Below are positions 6,475-14,366 of a DNA stretch of 20,224 nt, in pieces (position 1 is the stretch's first letter; every line of letters begins with the position of its first letter). The position numbers and the translations under genes were made by a program. The notes under the pieces were generated by a model. It was not told the DNA's origin and searched no databases. It saw only the letters and a program-made list of their open reading frames with translations. The stretch comes from Bacillota bacterium (GTDB lineage: Bacteria; Bacillota; Clostridia; Saccharofermentanales; Fastidiosipilaceae). The stretch lies in assembly GCA_023388205.1 (NCBI GenBank), contig JAEWGS010000088.1, forward strand, positions 1 through 20,224. The letters run 5' to 3'.

Positions 6475-8284
6475 ATTTCTTTTCGTAATCGAAGTCTGGA
6501 ATTTTGTGCCAGCGTTCACGGAAAAAGTGCGCCGCCATTTTCGGCTTTCGGTCTCTGGTAAAGAGTCCTTTTTTATTGCCTTGGACACGCAAAAGCCCCT
6601 GACTGGTTGCAAAATCTGCGAAGTTCCAAATCTGCTCACCGACGATAAATGAAAATTCATCGAAGACTTTGGTATTCATCTTGTAGTAGTCAACCTGGTA
6701 TTCCTCGGTGTACATCACTGGCGTCGTATCATGGAAACCTAAAACGGTATCCGCACCAAATTCGGTAAACATCAAAGGTTTCCCCAATTTCTCCCACTTC
6801 TCCAGCTCCTTGCGTAGGCAAGTCTCAGCGATATCCAGATCTGGCCCCGCAAAATACCAGCCAAAATAGCGATTTAAGCAAATCAGGTCCGCCAGTGAAC
6901 CTGCGCAATCTTTTTCAGGCTCAGCGCCTGACTGCACACCGACCAAAGTACAAGGACGCTTTTGCGGATCAAGTTCTTTGGCAAGATCGAAAAGCGGCTT
7001 GAAGTATTCGTAAGCACCTTCAGACGTGGAATCGGGTTCATTGGCAATACTCCAAGCGACGACACAAGCGTGGTTCTTATCGCGAGAAATCAGGTCGCGG
7101 ATGACCTCCCTGTGGTGCGCTGCCGTTTTGATGCCATGTTCCGGATCGAAGGTACCTACTTTTTTCCCGCCAAAATTCGCGCCCCCACCGAACATAAAAT
7201 TCACGCCGACCGCAGTCGTCTCATCGATGACAACAAAGCCCTCTTCATCACAAAGGCGCATCATCTCTTCGCTATAAGGATAATGACTCGTACGGAAGCT
7301 GTTGGCGCCCTGCCACTTCATCAAAGACATATCCTTACTGTTCATCGGCAAATTCAGCCCACGTCCATTCGGGAAGGTATCCTCATGTCGGCCATAGCCT
7401 TTGAAATAAAAAGGCTTCTCATTGATCAAAAATTTTGTGCCCTCAATCCGCACGCTTCTCACGCCATAAGGGAGCTTGTAAACATCTTCACCAAAGCGCA
7501 CGCGAATCTCATAGAGATAGGCCTTAAGCGGCTGCCAAAGCTGAACCGGGTCAATCTTGAACTGACCCTTTGGGCCCTGAGCTTCAGCGACTTTTTGGCC
7601 CTCACGGTCGAAGACTTCGACGAAGCAATCGCCCTGACCGACCGTCTCCACCTCGTAATCCAAAATCGCTTTCTCACCCTGAACGTGCGGCACGACCGTA
7701 ATATCGGCAATGTAATCTCGAGGCGTCGTATAAATTTTGACAGGCCGCGTGATCCCCGCGTAATTAAAGAAGTCAAAGTTCGGATGGTTGACCGCTTTTC
7801 TCGGGATCTCTGGACCAAAGCCCACAAAAGCCCCCAGCATCGGGGTGCTTGAACCGACAGGCAGGGTCGTATCGTCAATCTTGTTGTCAACCGCAATCGT
7901 GAGCAAATGTTCTTCGCCCGCTTTGAGCTGATCCGTAATCTCTACCTCAAAGGGCAAAAAACCACCTTGGTGTTCTGTGATCAAACGTCCATCCAGATAA
8001 ACTTTCGCCGTATGTGTGACGGCCGCCATGCGCAAGACCACGCGTTGATCGCCCAAAACAGGCAGCGATATTTTTCTTTGATAAAAGACCCAGCCGTAGT
8101 GATCGCGAAAGTCGACCCCTTCTTTGATGTCGTTATAAGAGGCAGGCACGGGCATCGTCATCGCATCCTTGAGGGGCGCCTCGTACCACTTTTCTTCAAA
8201 AGCATGACCGTTGTCGCGTTTGAATTGCCAGACGCCGCTCAGATCACAGAGCAGACGCGAGGGGGTTAAAATCGGATAAAGCAT
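6473..8284 (-). CDS. uidA: Beta-glucuronidase (GH2)
   Basis: Hydrolyses beta-D-glucuronides in the cytoplasm to glucuronic acid and the aglycone. 603 residues, the same length as E. coli GusA and collinear with it as far as I recall that sequence. The sugar-binding domain begins at MLYPILTPSR and includes DFFNYAGITRPV. A beta-sandwich follows, then the TIM barrel from about 280. Catalytic acid/base Glu416 lies in SIANEPDS, the nucleophile Glu508 in MFTEFGAD, and the glucuronate-specific N-x-K motif at Asn570 and Lys572 in QGNKKGLFTRDRKPK. The N-x-K motif separates it from beta-galactosidases. The active-site loop region (about 362-390) is nearly as long as in E. coli but differs in sequence. 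The start is 2 bp after the transporter stop with GAAGGA upstream, so the two are one operon. It ends in the shared terminator. Confidence 0.97.
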   Translation of the reverse strand: MLYPILTPSRLLCDLSGVWQFKRDNGHAFEEKWYEAPLKDAMTMPVPASYNDIKEGVDFRDHYGWVFYQRKISLPVLGDQRVVLRMAAVTHTAKVYLDGRLITEHQGGFLPFEVEITDQLKAGEEHLLTIAVDNKIDDTTLPVGSSTPMLGAFVGFGPEIPRKAVNHPNFDFFNYAGITRPVKIYTTPRDYIADITVVPHVQGEKAILDYEVETVGQGDCFVEVFDREGQKVAEAQGPKGQFKIDPVQLWQPLKAYLYEIRVRFGEDVYKLPYGVRSVRIEGTKFLINEKPFYFKGYGRHEDTFPNGRGLNLPMNSKDMSLMKWQGANSFRTSHYPYSEEMMRLCDEEGFVVIDETTAVGVNFMFGGGANFGGKKVGTFDPEHGIKTAAHHREVIRDLISRDKNHACVVAWSIANEPDSTSEGAYEYFKPLFDLAKELDPQKRPCTLVGVQSGAEPEKDCAGSLADLICLNRYFGWYFAGPDLDIAETCLRKELEKWEKLGKPLMFTEFGADTVLGFHDTTPVMYTEEYQVDYYKMNTKVFDEFSFIVGEQIWNFADFATSQGLLRVQGNKKGLFTRDRKPKMAAHFFRERWHKIPDFDYEKK

Positions 8285-8286
8285 GA

Positions 8287-9684
8287 TTAATGTCCTTCAC
8301 TTTCTTCGCGTTTCGCTTTGAGCAAAGCGACGTTTTGATCGACTCTTGATTTCTTTAGAGGATACAAAAACCAAAAGACCAAGGCCATGAGCAAAATCCC
8401 CACCGCTGGGATCAAGCAGCTGATATTGTAGATCCCTTCTCGAACGGCATTACTGATCTCTTTGCCCCCTTCGTAACCAATCAGGGCAAGCAAAGCCCCA
8501 CTTAAGCCCGAAGAAGCCGCTTGACCTAATTTTCTCGCAAAAGAGTAGGTTGCATAGATCGTTCCGTCCGAGCGCATCCCCGTCCTCACTTCCGTATCGT
8601 CGATAACATCTGTGATCATCGCCCAGCACATGACGCCAAATAAGCCGAGTCCCGCATAAGAAATAAAAGACAAAATCATCCACGTGACCAAAGACTCTGT
8701 CTTTAAGAAAAATGCGATCAACATGGCGATGGATCCGATCAAGCAGCCCAAGACGCCCAATTCTTTTTTACCATAGCGTGCCGCCAGACTCGGCAAAATC
8801 ATCGCTTCGCCCAACATGATCACAGAGCTAATCAAACTAAAACTCGAGAGTGCTTTGGCGTTACTAAAATAGTCTGTGTAAAGATATTGATTCATGCTAC
8901 CCACGGTCAACTGCGAAAGCAGCGCCAAGATCGAGGTCAAAATCAAGCCGATCAAAGCTTTGTTGGTCACAAGAAATTTAATGAGTGCGATGAGATCGAA
9001 GCGGTCTCCGATGCGGTTAATCTTGACTCGTTCAATGGTGAGGCTATAGCAAATGAGATAGCAGATCACCGCGCAAATCGAGCAGACGAGAGCCGCCCAC
9101 ATCATGCTTTCTCCCGAGAGCAAAGTCTTTCCTGATTGATCCTTGTAATACACAACGAGCGGTAAAACCACGCCAATCGCCACACCCGCCAAAGTCGCGC
9201 CAATGGTGCGCCAACTTGAAAGCTGCGTGCGGTCCTTGGCTTCTGGAGAAATCGCCGAAGCCATCGACCCATAAGGAATATTGATGCTGGTATAAAACAC
9301 TGAACCCCAGAGCAGATACGTAAAGAACATCCAGAAAATCTTAAAGCCCATGCTCGCTGCACTAAACCAGTTAGCGTACATCAAAAACGAAGCCACAGCG
9401 ACAGGTCCACACATTCGCAAAATCCAAGGCGCAAATTTACCCTTTTTCGTCGAAGCGCTGCGGTCGCAAATTTGTCCCATCGTCACGTCTGTAAAGGCAT
9501 CTACAATGCGCGCGAGCATCATCATGAGACCCACCAAGAGCGGGCTGACTTTCATCACATCCGTATAAAATTTCATCAAAAATGCTGACGCTAAAATAAA
9601 AGTAAAATCATTTCCGAAATCTCCGAACATATAGGCGACTTTGTCTCTCAAACCAAAGCGCGGCAACTGTTTTTCTTGTGACAC
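8287..9684 (-). CDS. GPH-family sugar:cation symporter, probable glucuronide transporter
   Basis: Twelve-helix membrane transporter of the glycoside-pentoside-hexuronide:cation symporter family within the MFS, 465 residues. Family marks: KVAYMFGDFGNDFTF near the N-terminus, the conserved Asp-rich stretch RIVDAFTDVTMGQICDR (about 60-76) followed by a Lys-rich loop (STKKGKFAPW), and YGSMASAIS after helix 4. It lies immediately upstream of uidA and is divergent from an AraC regulator, so glucuronides are the likely substrate, as for E. coli UidB; substrate is inferred from context. The start is GTG at 9684 with a perfect AGGAGG 6 bp upstream. It is the first gene of the two-gene operon. Confidence 0.88.
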   Translation of the reverse strand: MSQEKQLPRFGLRDKVAYMFGDFGNDFTFILASAFLMKFYTDVMKVSPLLVGLMMMLARIVDAFTDVTMGQICDRSASTKKGKFAPWILRMCGPVAVASFLMYANWFSAASMGFKIFWMFFTYLLWGSVFYTSINIPYGSMASAISPEAKDRTQLSSWRTIGATLAGVAIGVVLPLVVYYKDQSGKTLLSGESMMWAALVCSICAVICYLICYSLTIERVKINRIGDRFDLIALIKFLVTNKALIGLILTSILALLSQLTVGSMNQYLYTDYFSNAKALSSFSLISSVIMLGEAMILPSLAARYGKKELGVLGCLIGSIAMLIAFFLKTESLVTWMILSFISYAGLGLFGVMCWAMITDVIDDTEVRTGMRSDGTIYATYSFARKLGQAASSGLSGALLALIGYEGGKEISNAVREGIYNISCLIPAVGILLMALVFWFLYPLKKSRVDQNVALLKAKREESEGH

Positions 9685-9764
9685 CTTAAACCTCCTGGGA
9701 CTTTTTCCTGCTCTTCTAGTTTGAAATCAGCAAGAAAGATTCAAAACTTAAAAAATGGTAGAAC

Positions 9765-9793
9765 TTGATCCTATCGCTTCGCTACCCTAATAT
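9765..9793 (+). promoter_or_regulatory. Candidate promoter for the AraC-family regulator
   Basis: TTGATC (9765-9770), 17 bp spacer, TAATAT (9788-9793). This would start transcription about 100 bp before the regulator's ATG and place the inverted repeats at 9805-9866 in its leader. No equally good minus-strand promoter for the transporter was seen, as expected for activator-dependent promoters. Confidence 0.45.
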
Positions 9794-9804
9794 AAACGAA
9801 AAGT

Positions 9805-9866
9805 AGCACAATTTTTTAGTTCTCAAACTGTGCTCCATTCTGTGCGCCATCCATCTTCGCGCACAG
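9805..9866. promoter_or_regulatory. Cluster of TGTGC/GCACA half-sites, candidate operator region
   Basis: AGCACAATTT (9805-9814) and AAACTGTGCT (9825-9834) form an inverted repeat with 9 of 10 positions matching. CTGTGCG (9840-9846) and CGCACAG (9860-9866) form a second perfect 7-bp inverted repeat. The two CTGTGC half-sites start 12 bp apart in the same direction. The cluster lies between the divergent transporter operon and the AraC-type gene, a natural place for the regulator to bind. Binding is inference. Confidence 0.5.
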
Positions 9867-9903
9867 TCTTGAACATCCAGCCAGTGGGCATACAGGAGGC
9901 CTC

Positions 9904-11157
9904 ATGTCCAGTCAAAAACTCGATCTACTCTGCCACGCGATCGCCATTAGTTCCATCTCAACGCACATTTTTTGCCCCGGCCTCGACGAGCCCCATCAGC
10001 TTGCTTCTGTGGATCTCGGCCTCCGTCAAAAACTTTATCTCAACTATTCTTACACTGATTTTTTTCATTTTTTTACCAAGTTGCTTCAAGAACAGCACAT
10101 TCTTCACTACACGGATTCTTTTGGATTGCACTATTTTTTTCTACAAGTTCCCCGCGAAGAGCAGGTCAAATCTGCCCCGGAGTGTCTTGCCGTCGGGCCC
10201 TTTCGCACCAGTGTCCCAAGTGAAGAAGAAATACAAGCGCTCATTCTCGCCAATCAGCTCTCCCCGCGTTCTCAAGTGATTCTCGAGCTTGCCCTGAGCA
10301 AAATCCCTTTAATTGAATTGGTCGATACGCTTGAAACGCTCGTCACATCTTTGACCACAGAGCTCTTCAAAAAGCCTTATCAAATCGTGAAGTTTCCCGC
10401 GCAAAATGAACGTCCTGCCATAATGAAACGCTACGAAGAGCAAAACGTCGATGCCATCTTGCTCGCTAAGCAACATATTGAAGACCGGTACGCATCCGAA
10501 AATGAATTGCTAAGCGCCATCGCGGCGGGCTCTTTGGATCTAGCCTTGCAAAATTTACGCCGGCTCACATCGCTATCTTTGATCGCCCGCAATGAAAATC
10601 CCATACAAAATCAGATTCACCTTTGCGTTATCTTAAACACCTTATGTCGCAAAACTGTCGAGCAAATGGGGATTCATCCCATCTATGTAGATGATTTATC
10701 CACGCGCTACGCCCACGCAATCTACAGCTGTCAAAACAATTCTGATTTCAGTCGCTACAAAGAAAATCTCGTCCGAGACTATACCCTCCTCGTTCGAGAA
10801 CACAAAATGCGAGGGCACAGTCCGATCATTCGCGATATTGTTTCTTATGTGCACCTCAACTACAGCGATGATCTGAATTTAGAAAATATCGCGCAGCGCT
10901 TTCAAATGTCGAAATCCTATCTCTCAACGCGCTTCAAAAAAGAAACCAGCCTCACGCTCACAGATTTCATCCATCGCATCCGCCTGCAAAAAGCGCTCTC
11001 GCTGCTTAATTCAAGCAACTTTTCTATGACCAAAATAGCGATGTACTGTGGGTATAACAGCGTCAATTATTTCATTCGCCGCTTCAAAGCCGACTACGGA
11101 ATCAGTCCCAAACAGTATCAGCAACAAGTGAGAAGACAAAACACCAAAGCTGAATGA
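9904..11157 (+). CDS. AraC-family transcriptional regulator
   Basis: 417 residues. The C-terminal ~105 residues (about 306-410) are a typical AraC/XylS DNA-binding domain. The first helix-turn-helix is NLENIAQRFQMSKSYLSTRF and the second TKIAMYCGYNSVNYFIRRFK, with the signature ending YGISPKQYQQQ. The N-terminal ~300 residues have no motif I recognise and no obvious membrane segment, so the ligand domain is cytoplasmic and of unknown type. ATG 9904 has AGGAGG 4 bp upstream. Divergent from the glucuronide transporter/uidA operon, so it probably activates that operon in response to a glucuronide or glucuronate (inference). It converges on the C26 hydrolase with only 12 bp between stop codons and no terminator there. 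Confidence 0.9.
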   Translation: MSSQKLDLLCHAIAISSISTHIFCPGLDEPHQLASVDLGLRQKLYLNYSYTDFFHFFTKLLQEQHILHYTDSFGLHYFFLQVPREEQVKSAPECLAVGPFRTSVPSEEEIQALILANQLSPRSQVILELALSKIPLIELVDTLETLVTSLTTELFKKPYQIVKFPAQNERPAIMKRYEEQNVDAILLAKQHIEDRYASENELLSAIAAGSLDLALQNLRRLTSLSLIARNENPIQNQIHLCVILNTLCRKTVEQMGIHPIYVDDLSTRYAHAIYSCQNNSDFSRYKENLVRDYTLLVREHKMRGHSPIIRDIVSYVHLNYSDDLNLENIAQRFQMSKSYLSTRFKKETSLTLTDFIHRIRLQKALSLLNSSNFSMTKIAMYCGYNSVNYFIRRFKADYGISPKQYQQQVRRQNTKAE

Positions 11158-11169
11158 CCTTTGCTGCGC

Positions 11170-11904
11170 TCATTTTCGCGCCAAATCGATCCAAGCGTCA
11201 AAGAGCTTTTGCATCACAGGCTGTGTTTGCGCCATCATCTCTGGATGAAATTGCACCCCGTAACAGCGTTTCGCTTCATCTGCGATCGCTTCAATGACCC
11301 CATCTTCACTGCGCGCCACAATCTCATAAGGTGCTCTCGCTTCCAAAAAAGCCAAATGGTGAAAACTGTTCGCCCAAACCTCTTTCCCAAACACATTTTG
11401 CAAAAAGCCCTGTCCCTCAAAAATAATTCTTTGCGTCGGACATTCTGGGCTCGCTTCCTGATCATGTTGCAAAAGCTCTCGTTCCGCGTAAGAAAGATCT
11501 TGGAGCCAAGGTGCGCCCGCATCTGCCAGCATTAACTGAAAGCCGCGGCAAATTCCGAGAACAGGAATCCCCTTTTGTCTCGCCGCATGATAAAGCGCCC
11601 GATCAAAGTGATCTCGTTCAGGCAAAACAGAATGATTTTTTTGTCTCATTTCATGGCCAAAAAGCACAGGAAATAAGTCGTGTCCACCCGTCAAAATCAG
11701 GGCGTCCGCCTCATGAATAAAATCGTTGACACAAGCTTCAATCTGATCTTGCCTGGGAACAATCGGAGCAATCAAGGGCAGCGCACCCGCTCGATAAACC
11801 GCATCACTATAATCTTTGGAAACGTAATTGAGATACTTGCCCGCAAAAGCAGGGCCATCGTCATCCAAGCACCAACTTCCACTCAATAACACGCGCACAC
11901 GCAT
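11170..11904 (-). CDS. Class I glutamine-amidotransferase-like hydrolase (peptidase C26, PuuD-like)
   Basis: 244 residues; cytoplasmic enzyme of the gamma-glutamyl-gamma-aminobutyrate hydrolase type, cleaving gamma-glutamyl amide bonds. The catalytic triad is visible: nucleophile Cys119 in PVLGICRGFQ, His220 and Glu222 in YGVQFHPEM. The oxyanion segment LILTGGHDLFPVLFG (69-83) and the family Arg-Asp (ERDHFD, 96-101) are also present. Good ribosome binding site (AGAGGAG, 6 bp from ATG). No polyamine genes are nearby, so the true substrate (gamma-Glu-GABA, folate polyglutamate or another gamma-glutamyl compound) is open. It is not obviously in an operon: the upstream gap is 138 bp and the downstream gene is convergent. 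Confidence 0.85.
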   Translation of the reverse strand: MRVRVLLSGSWCLDDDGPAFAGKYLNYVSKDYSDAVYRAGALPLIAPIVPRQDQIEACVNDFIHEADALILTGGHDLFPVLFGHEMRQKNHSVLPERDHFDRALYHAARQKGIPVLGICRGFQLMLADAGAPWLQDLSYAERELLQHDQEASPECPTQRIIFEGQGFLQNVFGKEVWANSFHHLAFLEARAPYEIVARSEDGVIEAIADEAKRCYGVQFHPEMMAQTQPVMQKLFDAWIDLARK

Positions 11905-11998
11905 TTTAACTCCTCTGATTCACCGTTTATGAACAATTAAGCCTCACCCGAAGCCCCATTTTGACCCACATCCTATGAGGCCCAAAACAACAATGGAA

Positions 11999-12050
11999 CT
12001 TCATGCTTGGAGCTTCATGTTTGAGGCTTCATATTGGGGGCTTCATTTGG
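11999..12050. repeat. 14-bp tandem repeat, about 3.7 copies
   Basis: The hexamer CTTCAT recurs at exactly 14-bp steps (11999, 12013, 12027, 12041). The units are cttcatgcttggag, cttcatgtttgagg, cttcatattggggg, then cttcatttgg. The last unit overlaps the stop codon region of the esterase gene (stop at 12045-12043); the rest lies in its 3' flank. The units have diverged at the non-hexamer positions. Confidence 0.88.
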
Positions 12051-12855
12051 CGTCTTCGCTCAAAGACTTGAAGTAACTCAAAAACGCTCGCCCCTCTTGA
12101 TCCCAATACGCCCATTCATGTTCAAAGTCCCCCGCTTGAGTGACGCAGCGAGGCCAAAGTTCCTTTGCAAAATGGAAAAAGCGTTGACTGTCTGGGTAAA
12201 AAGCATCTCGCTCGCCACAAGACAAATAGAGCGCAGGCAGTTCATCTCGATTCATGCTCTCATCTTCGAGTAGCGTTTTCATGCGACGAACATGATTGAG
12301 ATCTGTTTCTGGCCACTTTTCCTTAGGCCCAAAAAGCTGCTCCGCATTTCTTAAAGCTGGCACAGTCGCAGGCTCCAGAGGGCTTTCATCCTCCGACACA
12401 TAGTAAGGCGCCGAAAAAGCACCTATCGCAAGGTAGTTTTCTGGATTTTCTAAGCCGACGCGCAAAGCGCCAAAGCCGCCCATCGACAAGCCCGCAATGG
12501 CCCGGTATTTCTTCTCACGACCTAAGGGCAAAAGACGCTCCACAAAATGCGGCAATTCATGGGAGACAAAAGACCCCATTCGGGTGCGACTCTTATAAGG
12601 ATTTCGGTAAAAGAGATTTTCTCCAGCAGGACAAACCAAAGCGATGCCCTCTTTCATCGCCGCATCGACGATTCCGGTATAGCGCAGCCAACTGTGCTGA
12701 TCCCCCGCATAGCCGTGTAAAAGATAACAAACCGGAAAGCGATCTTCCGCTTGTAAGCGCTTCGGTAGACGCTCCTCGGCACAGGGAATAAAAATCGAAA
12801 CCGAAACGGTTCTGGCAAGAGAAGCTGAGAAAAATTGTAAATCCATAAAAGCCAT
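12043..12855 (-). CDS. Alpha/beta-hydrolase esterase (esterase D / tributyrin esterase type)
   Basis: 270 residues, an alpha/beta hydrolase of the esterase D family that includes lactococcal EstA tributyrin esterases and S-formylglutathione hydrolases. Family marks: FPVCYLLHGYAGDQHSWLR (40-58, oxyanion hole), nucleophile elbow GLSMGGFGALR with Ser124, acid Asp217 in CGERDAFYPDS, and His247 in GDFEHEWAYWD. No signal peptide, so cytoplasmic. The frame is open to a GTG at 12876, but AAGGAG stands 7 bp before ATG 12855 and family members begin MAF. It lies 27 bp after the MATE stop codon, so it is probably co-transcribed. Likely acts on short-chain acyl esters, possibly acetylated sugars or xenobiotics; substrate unknown. 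Confidence 0.87.
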   Translation of the reverse strand: MAFMDLQFFSASLARTVSVSIFIPCAEERLPKRLQAEDRFPVCYLLHGYAGDQHSWLRYTGIVDAAMKEGIALVCPAGENLFYRNPYKSRTRMGSFVSHELPHFVERLLPLGREKKYRAIAGLSMGGFGALRVGLENPENYLAIGAFSAPYYVSEDESPLEPATVPALRNAEQLFGPKEKWPETDLNHVRRMKTLLEDESMNRDELPALYLSCGERDAFYPDSQRFFHFAKELWPRCVTQAGDFEHEWAYWDQEGRAFLSYFKSLSEDAK

Positions 12856-12882
12856 CGCTATTCTCCTTCTTTTCACTTAAAT

Positions 12883-14292
12883 CTAACGGATCATACCGGC
12901 TCTTCTTTTTCTCAAATCTTGGAACAAAAGCCAAAGGACGCCAAGTCCCACCAACGCCGCGAGGACATCCGTCACAGGGTAGACCAAGAACATGTGCTGC
13001 CAATCCCAGCGCCACACGGCATAGGCGATATAAGTCAAGGGACAGAGCAATAAGATTTGTCGCAAAAAAGTCAAAACGGTCGCGAGAAGCGCTTTGCCTT
13101 GAGCTTGTTTCGTCATGACCGCACAGTAGTAAAAGCCTAAAAGTGGGAAAGCATAAATCATAAAACGAAGCGTTCTCTCGCTCAAAGCTTGAACGAGCGG
13201 ATCTTGTACCATGAACCCCGCGAAGCCTTTTGCAGCTATATAAAAAACAGCCGTCGCCAAGACCGTGACCAAAACACTCAAAACGAGCGCCTTTTTTAGG
13301 ATTTCTTGCACGCGATCCAAACGCCTTGCACCCTCATTAAACGCGATCAAAGTTTGCATTCCATAAGCAATGCCTAGAATCAAAACAAATAAAAACATAT
13401 AGATCTTCGTATTGATCGACAAAATGGATACCGCCATCGCACCGCCTGCCTGATAAAAGAGGCCATTTAAGATGGCAAGGACGATCGCGTCCTCAGACTC
13501 AACGACGAAAGAAGGTAGGCCTTCAGCGAGGATTCTGCTGCACTCGTAGACGAGGCTTCGAAAGCGCCTCGGCAGACCCATTTTTTTAACGACGCCTCTT
13601 TTTTGAAAATAAAGCAAAACCACCATCGAGATGAGACAAGAGAAAATTTGAGAAGAAAGCGTCGCCCACGCCGCACCCATCACGCCCCACTTCAAGACCA
13701 AAATAAAGAGGGCATCGAGCAAAGCGTTAATCAAAGCGCCGATGAGCGCCAGATAAATCGAAAGCATCGGCTTACCGTACACAAGGAGGATGCGAGAACA
13801 AAGCGTCTGCAAACCTAAGAACAAAGAGCCCCAACACACAATATGAATGTAGTGCGTCGCCCAATCAGACAAGAGCAAGTCTGCACTAAACTGCTGCATA
13901 AAAGTCGAGGCCCCCAAAAAACTCAGTAAGCTGTAGGGAAGCAAGATCACGACGTTCAGGAAAAAGCCACAGCCCGAAATGACGCTCGCTTGCTCTTTTT
14001 TTCCCTCGCCGAGGGCATAGGCCATGCGATTTTGCACCGAAAAAGCAATTAACAGCGTCAGAGCGATCGCTAGGCGCTGAATGGGAAAACAAAGTCCCAG
14101 GGCGCCGACAGCCATCGATCCGATGCCCTGCCCGACAAACAAGGTGTCGACAATGTTGTATAGCTCAGAAATAAAGTAGGACAAAATCGCCGGCGCACTG
14201 TAGCGAAGCAGTAGATAAAAAATAGGATCTTCTCCCAGTTTCGGACTTTGTCTCAGCCTCTTCCAAAGAGAAAGCGATGTCATACGACTCAA
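12883..14292 (-). CDS. MATE-family efflux transporter
   Basis: 469 residues with about 12 membrane helices; cation-coupled exporter of drugs or metabolites. Opening FYLLLRYSAPAILSYFISEL and then YNIVDTLFVGQGIGSMAVGA is typical of the MATE family, as is the second-half motif NTKIYMFLFVLILGIAYGMQ. Start choice: the frame can begin at TTG 14313, but the ribosome binding site GGAGG (on the minus strand near 14304-14300) is 7 bp before TTG 14292. ATG 14283 is 16 bp away, which is long. TTG 14292 is therefore preferred. An out-of-frame ATG-AGT-TGA lies between the binding site and this start. The gene is 74 bp downstream of the phosphodiesterase gene and probably in the same transcript. Substrate unknown. 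Confidence 0.88.
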   Translation of the reverse strand: MSRMTSLSLWKRLRQSPKLGEDPIFYLLLRYSAPAILSYFISELYNIVDTLFVGQGIGSMAVGALGLCFPIQRLAIALTLLIAFSVQNRMAYALGEGKKEQASVISGCGFFLNVVILLPYSLLSFLGASTFMQQFSADLLLSDWATHYIHIVCWGSLFLGLQTLCSRILLVYGKPMLSIYLALIGALINALLDALFILVLKWGVMGAAWATLSSQIFSCLISMVVLLYFQKRGVVKKMGLPRRFRSLVYECSRILAEGLPSFVVESEDAIVLAILNGLFYQAGGAMAVSILSINTKIYMFLFVLILGIAYGMQTLIAFNEGARRLDRVQEILKKALVLSVLVTVLATAVFYIAAKGFAGFMVQDPLVQALSERTLRFMIYAFPLLGFYYCAVMTKQAQGKALLATVLTFLRQILLLCPLTYIAYAVWRWDWQHMFLVYPVTDVLAALVGLGVLWLLFQDLRKRRAGMIR

Positions 14293-14366
14293 CTCATATC
14301 CTCCAGACCACAAGAATTTAATCAGCTTTGAACGTCTCAGCGATTGCTCAAATGCTGTGCCGCGCC

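Noticed and set aside
6962..7852. 296-codon plus-strand frame opposite uidA
   Set aside because: Lies entirely antisense to a certain gene, with no ribosome binding site and no recognisable motifs; a codon-bias shadow.
9685..9903. Catabolite-repression (cre) site upstream of the glucuronide operon
   Set aside because: I found no sequence close to the cre consensus in this gap.
11158..11169. Terminator between the convergent AraC and C26 genes
   Set aside because: Only 12 bp separate the stop codons; a weak CAAAG/CTTTG pairing there has no T-run.
11999..12050. CRISPR-like array
   Set aside because: Units are 14 bp, directly abutting with no unique spacers, and no cas genes are present; a simple tandem repeat.
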